A DNA stretch of 10,902 bases from a bacterium (GTDB lineage Bacteria > Bipolaricaulota > Bipolaricaulia > UBA7950 > UBA9294). Location of the stretch: positions 1-10,902 of the forward strand of contig DAOVHV010000021.1 of the NCBI GenBank assembly GCA_030671645.1, read 5' to 3'. The position numbers and the translations under genes were made by a program. Of this stretch, positions 5,931-10,902 are shown in pieces; the stretch's first letter is position 1, and every line of letters starts with the position of its first letter. The notes under the pieces are model-generated. The model made no database searches and was not told the DNA's origin. It worked only from the letters and a program-made list of their open reading frames with translations.

Positions 5931-6770
5931 ATGCAGCTGTTTGTGTTCCGAGAGTTGTTGGGTGCCATCCGAGCCAAGAGTGCCACCTTCTTTACGTTTT
6001 CAGGCCTCTTGCTGTTCCTGTTCTTGGCTTCGTCCGCCAGTCTCTTCATGATCGCTCCAGGCAGCGTATCCCGAAGTGCCGAAGGGCAACCGATCGAGGA
6101 AATCCGAGTTTTCTTGTCGCCGCGACTCTCCTCGGCAACGATCGATCAATGGTTCCTTGAATGGCGTGAGCGAGACGATATCGCCCGGCTGCGCTTCCAA
6201 TTCGCGCAGGAGTTTGATGCGTCCGCTTCCGGCGGTGTCTTCATCGTTTTGCCGGCCGACACTGCGATGGCCGGTGCTCTATCCAGCGAATTCCGGAGCA
6301 TCGACGGCGTTACCGAAGTGATCGAAGTGCCGCGCGAGCCTACCATTGAAATCCCGTCCGTCTCTCTTGCGATTCGCATCTCATTGCTTGTGATTCTGGT
6401 GCTCTCCATCACGGCCAGCCTGTTTTGTTCTCGGCGAGGATATCGCGAATTGCTGACGGCGTTTTCCGGTGAGATTCGCATGCTGCGGCTGTCGGGGATC
6501 TCAGAGCAGGTTGTATTCACATTGGTTGTCGCTCTCGGCGTTCTGATCGGACTGTTGGGAGGACTTCTCCTGTTGGCCGTTCTCTACTTGTTGCATCAGA
6601 TCGCGCTTTCGAACGCCGATGCCTTTTCCTTGTTCGGAGGATTGACCAGTGGAATTCGGATCCTTGGTGTGGGGTTGATGGGGGTTGTGCTGGGAACATT
6701 GTTGGGAGGCTTGGCAGGACTGCTTGGTGCAAGCTTGCTCCATCGACGCGAATTCGATCCGCTTCCCTGA
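5931..6770 (+). CDS. ftsX: FtsX-like cell-division ABC transporter permease
   Basis: This 279-residue inner-membrane protein has the FtsX plan: a short cytoplasmic N-terminus, TM1 at about 13-40, a periplasmic loop of roughly 100 residues, then three more TM segments (about 150-172, 200-232 and 243-272). TM2 and TM3 are joined by a cytoplasmic stretch with RGYRELLTAF and EIRMLRLSG, which resembles the FtsX coupling region that contacts FtsE. The ATG at 5931 has AAAGGAG with seven bases of spacing. An ATG at 5925 overlaps the ftsE stop as ATGA but would leave a single base after that site; both are in frame and differ by two residues. No EnvC-like or other hydrolase gene follows, although FtsX needs such a periplasmic effector. 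FtsX sequences are weakly conserved, so the name rests on topology and the adjacent ATPase. Confidence 0.82.
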   Translation: MQLFVFRELLGAIRAKSATFFTFSGLLLFLFLASSASLFMIAPGSVSRSAEGQPIEEIRVFLSPRLSSATIDQWFLEWRERDDIARLRFQFAQEFDASASGGVFIVLPADTAMAGALSSEFRSIDGVTEVIEVPREPTIEIPSVSLAIRISLLVILVLSITASLFCSRRGYRELLTAFSGEIRMLRLSGISEQVVFTLVVALGVLIGLLGGLLLLAVLYLLHQIALSNADAFSLFGGLTSGIRILGVGLMGVVLGTLLGGLAGLLGASLLHRREFDPLP

Positions 6771-6778
6771 TCCCTGAA

Positions 6779-6813
6779 AGAAAGCCTGTCTCAGGTTGGA
6801 GATCTGCCTTTCT
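6779..6813. terminator. Weak bidirectional terminator candidate between convergent genes
   Basis: The 71-base gap between ftsX and the convergent membrane-protein gene holds nested inverted repeats: AGAAAG (6779-6784) with CTTTCT (6808-6813), and inside them TCTC (6789-6792) with GAGA (6799-6802). Internal loops of four and five bases separate them. An alternative small hairpin is CCTG-TCT-CAGG (6785-6795), followed on the minus strand by CTTTCTTTC. Neither has a long T-run, so this is a weak call made mainly on position. Confidence 0.25.
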
Positions 6814-6841
6814 GTTCCATAACTCGGGTTGGATCGCCTGT

Positions 6842-7897
6842 TCAGTCTGCGATTCCCGGATCAGGTCCCAGTCGATTCCGCAGGGATTGGATGCCTCGTC
6901 TTGCCAGGTAGGCCATGCCGACGGCGACAAAGATCGATTCCACAAACTTGAAGATCAGCGAATATGCGACGACTCCGGCATTCGTAACCGACGGAACCAC
7001 CAGTGCGAACACGCCGACCAGAGCCGCCTCTGCCGTTCCCAGCCCTCCCGGTGTAATCCACAAGAAGAACGATAGCATGATGGTGAAGGTGAAGATCAGC
7101 GACAACTGCGGGAACGTGAAATGAATTCCGGCTGAGAAGAGAAAGAAGAACCGAGGGCGCATGTAAACAAAGAGCGTGGCCACGGTTTGAAGCAAGAACG
7201 CGACCAGGGTTCCCTTCCAATGCCGCGTGAAAGCGTAATGGATCTCGTCCTCAGTTTCTGACACCTTGTTTGCCGCTTTTTCCAGTGCGGTTCTCCAGCG
7301 AGAAAAGGGCTTGCCCAACAAGCGGATAATGCGGCTTGTCCATTTGAAATTGCCGGCGAAATTAACCAGGCCGACCAGAATCCAAAATGTGACGAAACCG
7401 ATGGCGGACGCGAGTAGCCTTCGCTCCGACGGTGGGATTTGGGGAGAAGACAGCGCATAGAAGCTTCCCACCAGAATGAACACGATCATGCTGAGGCCGC
7501 CGAGAAAGCGTTCGACTACGATGGTGGCGAAGATGCGGGTGGTTGGTGCATCCGACTTGCCCTTGACGAGTAATGCTCGCACCGGTTCTCCGCCGAAGTA
7601 CAGAGTTGGTGTGAGATAACTGACGGCATAGCCGGACAGACGAGCTCCGATGATACTTCGTAGCGGGAGGCGAATGCCGTAGGAGCGCAGAATCACCCAC
7701 CAACAAAGGATCCAAAACGTCATCGAGATCATCACATTGGCTAGGACGCTGAGAATGCCGAACGCTCCCAGTGCATGCATCTCGGCAAACATTTCTCGCC
7801 ATCCTACGAAATACAACACTGCAGCCAGGATGCCGAACCCACTGACGATTGAAAGAATGATCTTCCACCCGTTCCGCTTCACCCTCATGGCAGGCAT
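6842..7897 (-). CDS. Flippase-like / lysylphosphatidylglycerol synthase TM-domain (UPF0104) membrane protein
   Basis: This 351-residue polytopic protein has about eight hydrophobic segments, from around residue 13 (IILSIVSGFGILAAVLYF) to 332. Two family marks are present: GGEPVRALLVKGK (102-114) in a loop after the third segment, and TPGGLGTAEAAL (282-293) near the C-terminus, matching the PGGLG-x-x-EA motif of the LPG_synthase_TM/UPF0104 group. It lacks the C-terminal soluble aminoacyl-transferase domain of MprF, so it is the TM module alone. Members of this group are linked to moving lipids or lipid-linked precursors across the membrane, but the substrate is not readable here. The ATG at 7897 has no clear ribosome site, and an ATG at 7888 is equally possible. 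It starts 53 bases after pncC and is probably the last gene of that operon. Confidence 0.88.
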   Translation of the reverse strand: MPAMRVKRNGWKIILSIVSGFGILAAVLYFVGWREMFAEMHALGAFGILSVLANVMISMTFWILCWWVILRSYGIRLPLRSIIGARLSGYAVSYLTPTLYFGGEPVRALLVKGKSDAPTTRIFATIVVERFLGGLSMIVFILVGSFYALSSPQIPPSERRLLASAIGFVTFWILVGLVNFAGNFKWTSRIIRLLGKPFSRWRTALEKAANKVSETEDEIHYAFTRHWKGTLVAFLLQTVATLFVYMRPRFFFLFSAGIHFTFPQLSLIFTFTIMLSFFLWITPGGLGTAEAALVGVFALVVPSVTNAGVVAYSLIFKFVESIFVAVGMAYLARRGIQSLRNRLGPDPGIAD

Positions 7898-7950
7898 GCT
7901 AACACAGACGTTTCGAATCGTTCAAGAAATTTGTCGGATGGTGATGGGGC

Positions 7951-8427
7951 CTACGTCTCCTCTGTGAGCGCTCCGAGAATTAGCCTCATAGCAGCAGTAA
8001 TCGCTTGATCGCGTACCTGCGATCGGTCTCCGGGGAATCGATGCTCCTCGACGTGGGTTCGTTGAGGGCCGGCTACTGCGATATAGACCAGCCCCACTGG
8101 CTTCTCTGCAGATCCTCCGGTGGGACCGGCAATGCCCGTGATACTGACACCGAAATCGGTCTTGAATCGGCTTCGGCTCCCTTCAGCCATGGCGGCGGCG
8201 GTTTGCGAACTGACGGCACCATAGAGTGTCAAGGTTTCCCGGGGTACCTCGAGCAGCTGGGACTTGACGTCGTTGTGATAGGCGATAACGCCTCCGATGA
8301 AGAACGCCGATGCCCCGGGAATTTCCGTAAGCAAGTGGGAAAGCCCTCCGCCGGTACATGATTCGGCAGTGGCCAGCGTTAGGGCTCGATCCGATAATGC
8401 GGCTGCAAGACGCTCTTCGAGCCTCAT
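7951..8427 (-). CDS. pncC: Nicotinamide-nucleotide amidohydrolase (PncC / CinA C-terminal domain)
   Basis: This enzyme deamidates NMN to nicotinic acid mononucleotide, returning a by-product of NAD-dependent DNA ligase to NAD synthesis in the cytosol. The 158 residues form a stand-alone CinA C-terminal domain, about the size of E. coli PncC. Conserved stretches are TAESCTGGGLSHLLTEIPG (19-37), then FFIGGVIAYHNDVKSQLL, GAVSSQTAAAMAEG (70-83) and the SITGIAGPTGG loop (about 95-105), with VGLVYIAV after it. The N-terminal CinA (MoaB-like) domain is absent and does not lie upstream, because nth is there. The start is well supported: AGGGAGG lies nine bases before the ATG, which overlaps the nth stop as ATGA. 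Confidence 0.95.
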   Translation of the reverse strand: MRLEERLAAALSDRALTLATAESCTGGGLSHLLTEIPGASAFFIGGVIAYHNDVKSQLLEVPRETLTLYGAVSSQTAAAMAEGSRSRFKTDFGVSITGIAGPTGGSAEKPVGLVYIAVAGPQRTHVEEHRFPGDRSQVRDQAITAAMRLILGALTEET

Positions 8428-9134
8428 AGATGGATGCCTCCCTTGTCTGATAGAGACGTTACTACATCTTCGTGTTCGGAGTCATGCGAACGTGTCCACA
8501 CGCACTCACATCGCAGTGGGCATTTCACACATTCTGGCTTCCTCGGATGGCAGATCTCGCGGCCCAAGCGAATGGTCAGCAAATGAAGCCGCCGCATGAG
8601 AAGTGAATCGGCCGGCAGCAGTTGGTTCAACTGTGGATGAGGGTCGCCTCGTTCCGGAACAAGCCCCATGCGACTCATCACCCGCCGTATGTGCGTATCG
8701 GCTGGGAAAATCGGTCGATCGAACGAGAAAAGCATCACAATACCGGCGGTTTTCGGTCCCACTCCCGGCAACTCCAACAGCCACCGAAGCGCATCGTGCG
8801 GTGCGAGATCATTGAGAAACTCAAGGTCGAGGTAGCCGCGTGTCTTCACGATCCGGTTAAGAGCCTCTCGAATCGATCGGGCCTTTTGCTGTTGCAGACC
8901 GCCGATTTGGATGGCGGAAGCGATGTCCCCCAATGAGGCCACTCGCACGTCCTCAAGCGTCTTGAATCGCTTCATGAGGGACTTGAACGCGCGATCGCGA
9001 TTGGTGTCGTTGGTATTCTGTGAAAGGATGGTGAGCACGAGATTCTCGATCGGATCATGAAGCCGGCCGGTCGGGGCGCCGTAAGTTTCGATCAATCGGT
9101 CGGCGATCCATGTGATCTTTGTCTTGTCGTTCAT
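8424..9134 (-). CDS. nth: Endonuclease III (DNA glycosylase/AP lyase)
   Basis: This bifunctional glycosylase removes oxidised pyrimidines and cleaves at the abasic site. From the ATG at 9134 it has 236 residues. The helix-hairpin-helix is ELPGVGPKTA (121-130) with catalytic Lys128, the catalytic Asp is D146 in PADTHIRRV, and the [4Fe-4S] ligands are C195-x6-C202-x2-C205-x5-C211. All are intact. The SQNTNDTNRD segment (38-47) replaces the usual SxQT-TD region. An additional Cys209 sits between the third and fourth ligands. The frame stays open far upstream to 9788, but those residues are low-complexity (Arg/Ser/Pro-rich) and run into fmt, so they are not coding. An ATG at 9212 would add 26 residues; neither start has a good ribosome site. 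It is coupled to pncC by ATGA. Confidence 0.94.
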   Translation of the reverse strand: MNDKTKITWIADRLIETYGAPTGRLHDPIENLVLTILSQNTNDTNRDRAFKSLMKRFKTLEDVRVASLGDIASAIQIGGLQQQKARSIREALNRIVKTRGYLDLEFLNDLAPHDALRWLLELPGVGPKTAGIVMLFSFDRPIFPADTHIRRVMSRMGLVPERGDPHPQLNQLLPADSLLMRRLHLLTIRLGREICHPRKPECVKCPLRCECVWTRSHDSEHEDVVTSLSDKGGIHL

Positions 9135-9615
9135 CTCGATGGGAGCATAAGGGCCAATGGCTCCGGGTACAACTGGTGTCTCATCAGACGGATCGATACC
9201 TTGCAGCACCATGATCGAAGCCAAAACTGCACATGAATGGATCGTTCGGCGCTCCAGGATGGAGAGGATCTTGTGAGTGTTTTGCGAACGCTGAGGGTGG
9301 CTCGGCCTTGATCCTGCCCGGTATCGGAATGGTGCGAGAAGCTGAGTTGGGATACCGGAACGGGAAGGAGTACGAAACACACGCCCGCCCTGCTCCGGCT
9401 GAGCTGATCTCGCCGCAAGGAAATCTGGCCTGGGATAAGACGGGCGCCCAAATTGTCCGTGCTCACGTCTGGCTGTCCGAGCAGGACGGCTCGGTACGGG
9501 GCCCTCATTCGGGCCACCGTTCACAACACGATGGAATTGAGCTTGCTCGCGCTGGGAGGAATCGCTCTGGGGCGAAGGCTCAAACCCAATGGCCTGGTAG
9601 GGCTGTTCCCGCGAA
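9135..9615. other. 481-base stretch between fmt and nth without a confident gene
   Basis: Neighbouring genes in this window are nearly gapless, so this space is unusual. Three long open frames cross it: minus-strand nth-frame sequence, a minus-strand frame at 9131-9517 and a plus-strand frame at 9233-9619. None shows a recognisable motif and all are rich in Arg, Ser, Gly or Pro, as expected of out-of-frame GC-rich DNA. A plus-strand micro-ORF at 9531-9623 ends in LKPNGLVGLFPRTR, loosely like the start of SdpI-type membrane proteins. An 8-bp inverted repeat, CCGGTATC (9318-9325) and GATACCGG (9351-9358), could form a hairpin with a 25-base loop. I see no tRNA, riboswitch or clear promoter. A decayed gene, an unrecognised small gene or a non-coding RNA are all possible. 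Confidence 0.5.
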
Positions 9616-10539
9616 CTAGATAAACGACGCTGGCAGATGGAGTCCGTGCAGGAAGTCCCTGCCGGTGATACGGGGTTTCCCTTCCCGCTGCAATTCGAGA
9701 ATCTCCACCAGCCGATCTTCGGTACCAACCAGCAGTCGATTTGTTTCCGAGGGGCCGATCTCCCCCGGATGGAGAACGCCGGATGCAAGATGGGTCAGTT
9801 TCGTTCGATGGATCTTCACGCGATGGTTTGCTATCTGTGTCCATGCACCGGGCCAAGGAATGGTCCCTCGGACCAGGTTGTGAATCCGCGTTGCCGACTG
9901 ATGCCAATCAATGCGCCCATCGTCCCGCACCAGGCTGGGGGCCAACGAGACTCCGTGCTGAGGCTGAGGCGCAGCTTGAAGCGATTCGCTTGCCAGGCCC
10001 CCCAATGTCTTCAGGATGACATTGGATCCCAGCTGCGCCAAGCGATCTTCCAACTCGGCTGCTGTCTCATCCGGTCCGATATCAAGCGACTCCGCCAGGA
10101 GAATGTCGCCGGTGTCCAGCCCCCGCTCGATGAAGAAGGTGGAGACCCCAGTTTTCTTCTCTCCAAGCATGATGGCCCAATTGACAGGAGCGGCGCCTCG
10201 GTAGGCGGGCAACAGCGAGGCATGGATGTTGATGGTCCCCATCTGTGCAAGATCGAACACGACGGCTTTCAACAACTGACCATACGAAGCCACCACGATG
10301 ACGTCGGGAGAGATGTCTCGAAGAATCTCGACGGCCTCGGGATCGTTGATGTTGTTGGGTTGAATTAGCGCGAGACCACGCTCGAACACCACCTGCTTCA
10401 CCGGGGATGGATGCAATTTTGCATGGCGACCGGCGGGGCGATCGGGCTGCGTAACAACCAACTCGATCCCATATCGGTCATCTAAAGCACGAAATGCCGG
10501 GCATGCGAATCCCGATGTTCCGAAAAAGACGAGCTTCAC
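9616..10539 (-). CDS. fmt: Methionyl-tRNA formyltransferase
   Basis: This cytosolic enzyme formylates Met-tRNA(fMet) with 10-formyl-THF for translation initiation. The 307 residues are the usual length. The N-terminal Rossmann domain has FFGTSGFACPAFRAL (5-19) and VVTQPDRPAGRHAKLHPSPV (28-47). The catalytic set is N104 and H106 in INIHASLLPAYRGAAPVNWA, plus D142 in ERGLDTGDILL. The C-terminal tRNA-contact domain shows HNLVRGTIPWPGAW (220-233). Translation starts at GTG 10539, where GTGA overlaps the def stop; AGGAG lies five bases upstream within the def tail. A longer in-frame extension upstream runs antisense-like through def and is not real. Pairing with def is a classic arrangement, and the two enzymes add and remove the same formyl group. 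Confidence 0.97.
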   Translation of the reverse strand: MKLVFFGTSGFACPAFRALDDRYGIELVVTQPDRPAGRHAKLHPSPVKQVVFERGLALIQPNNINDPEAVEILRDISPDVIVVASYGQLLKAVVFDLAQMGTINIHASLLPAYRGAAPVNWAIMLGEKKTGVSTFFIERGLDTGDILLAESLDIGPDETAAELEDRLAQLGSNVILKTLGGLASESLQAAPQPQHGVSLAPSLVRDDGRIDWHQSATRIHNLVRGTIPWPGAWTQIANHRVKIHRTKLTHLASGVLHPGEIGPSETNRLLVGTEDRLVEILELQREGKPRITGRDFLHGLHLPASFI

Positions 10540-10902
10540 TCCTTCTCCTCTCGCCGCACACGTTGATATTCCTTGATCAGGCTTTGTCGGTGAGCAGTGG
10601 AGAGCTGATCGAGGAACAGGTTGCCGTTTAGATGGTCCATTTCGTGCTGGATGGCGCGGGCAATCAGCCCCTCCCCCTCCAGCCGTACGCGCTCTCCGTT
10701 GAGATTGAGACCTTCCACCACAGCTCGTGTCGACCGAGCGACGCCGGCATCCACGCCGGGCACGCTCAGGCATCCTTCTGTGATTTCCTCGACTTCTTCG
10801 GACAGTTCGATCAACTCCGGGTTGATCAAGATGTGAAACTCATCAGCTATGTCCAGCACGAAGATGCGCTTGGGGATTCCGATTTGCGGAGCCGCCAACC
10901 CA
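10536..10902 (-). CDS. def: Peptide deformylase, C-terminal part (5' end outside window)
   Basis: This metalloenzyme removes the N-formyl group from nascent proteins at the ribosome. About 122 residues are visible. All three active-site motifs are present: GLAAPQIG at the window edge, EGCLSVPG with the metal-binding Cys, and QHEMDHLNG with the two metal-binding His and the catalytic Glu. The first visible codons read Gly-Leu within motif I, so a TTG there is an internal Leu and about 40-50 N-terminal residues lie beyond the window. The tail ends in REEKE; its purine-rich codons double as the ribosome site for fmt, which overlaps by GTGA. Confidence 0.96.
   Translation of the reverse strand, partial: GLAAPQIGIPKRIFVLDIADEFHILINPELIELSEEVEEITEGCLSVPGVDAGVARSTRAVVEGLNLNGERVRLEGEGLIARAIQHEMDHLNGNLFLDQLSTAHRQSLIKEYQRVRREEKE

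Noticed and set aside
5576..6049. Minus-strand open frame across the ftsE-ftsX junction
   Set aside because: Composition is typical of antisense GC-rich sequence, and both plus-strand genes are well supported.
9134..9176. TPVVPGAIGPYAPI resembles the GPYSxA start of RidA proteins
   Set aside because: Only a few residues match, with no following RidA motifs and nth beginning immediately after. Most likely chance.
9233..9619. Plus-strand 128-codon open frame between nth and fmt
   Set aside because: No ribosome site, no recognisable motif and Arg/Gly/Ser/Pro-rich composition; it overlaps the fmt end. Kept only as part of the unexplained gap.
9135..9788. Long N-terminal extension of nth up to 9788
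   Set aside because: It would overlap fmt by about 170 bases and reads as low-complexity sequence. Nth of normal length starts at 9134 or at most 9212.
1..10902. Search for CRISPR arrays, transposases, integrase/attachment sites, rRNA, tRNA and toxin-antitoxin genes
   Set aside because: No regularly spaced repeats, terminal inverted repeats with a transposase, tRNA cloverleaf or toxin-antitoxin pair could be made out. The single PIN protein is the TM-PIN-TRAM type and not a VapC toxin.

Overview
The window is a stretch of bacterial chromosome with dense, short-spaced genes. It carries no mobile element, CRISPR array, rRNA or tRNA that I can recognise. The gene set is housekeeping: methylerythritol-phosphate isoprenoid synthesis, translation initiation and termination, base excision repair, NMN salvage, an FtsEX-type ABC pair and a polytopic membrane protein. 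It also has one molybdenum hydroxylase subunit and two exported proteins. A lipobox lipoprotein, a classical signal peptide, IspD and sigma70-like promoters fit a Gram-negative-type bacterium. I cannot name a phylum from this sequence alone; moderate GC and unusual operon partners would suit a less-studied lineage, but that is inference.

Layout. (1) 1-1147, plus strand: C-terminal part of a xanthine dehydrogenase/aldehyde oxidase-type molybdopterin subunit, ended by a perfect 15-bp hairpin. (2) 4259 down to 1227, minus strand: a membrane-anchored PIN/TRAM protein, a small PD40-repeat lipoprotein, ispD, and a secreted protein of unknown family. The last has its own well-formed promoter. (3) 4260-4399: a compact divergent control region with two facing promoters, two inverted repeats and a terminator-like hairpin. 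(4) 4400-6770, plus strand: prmC, then an FtsE-like ATPase with several eroded motifs, then FtsX, chained by ATGA overlaps. (5) 10902 down to 6842, minus strand: def (cut by the window edge), fmt, an unexplained 0.48-kb gap, nth, pncC and a flippase-like/LPG-synthase-TM membrane protein.

How the genes fit together. def and fmt act at opposite ends of the formyl-methionine cycle, overlap by GTGA and are surely co-expressed. prmC methylates release factors, so translation is represented in two operons. nth and pncC overlap by ATGA. ispD is coupled by ATGA to a lipoprotein gene and lies downstream of the PIN/TRAM gene, a known neighbour of ispD in several phyla.

I found no clear new defence or mobile system. 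The points most worth a second look are the motif-eroded FtsE, the dyad-rich divergent promoter region, the secreted protein with a dyad inside its promoter spacer, and the 0.48-kb gap between fmt and nth.
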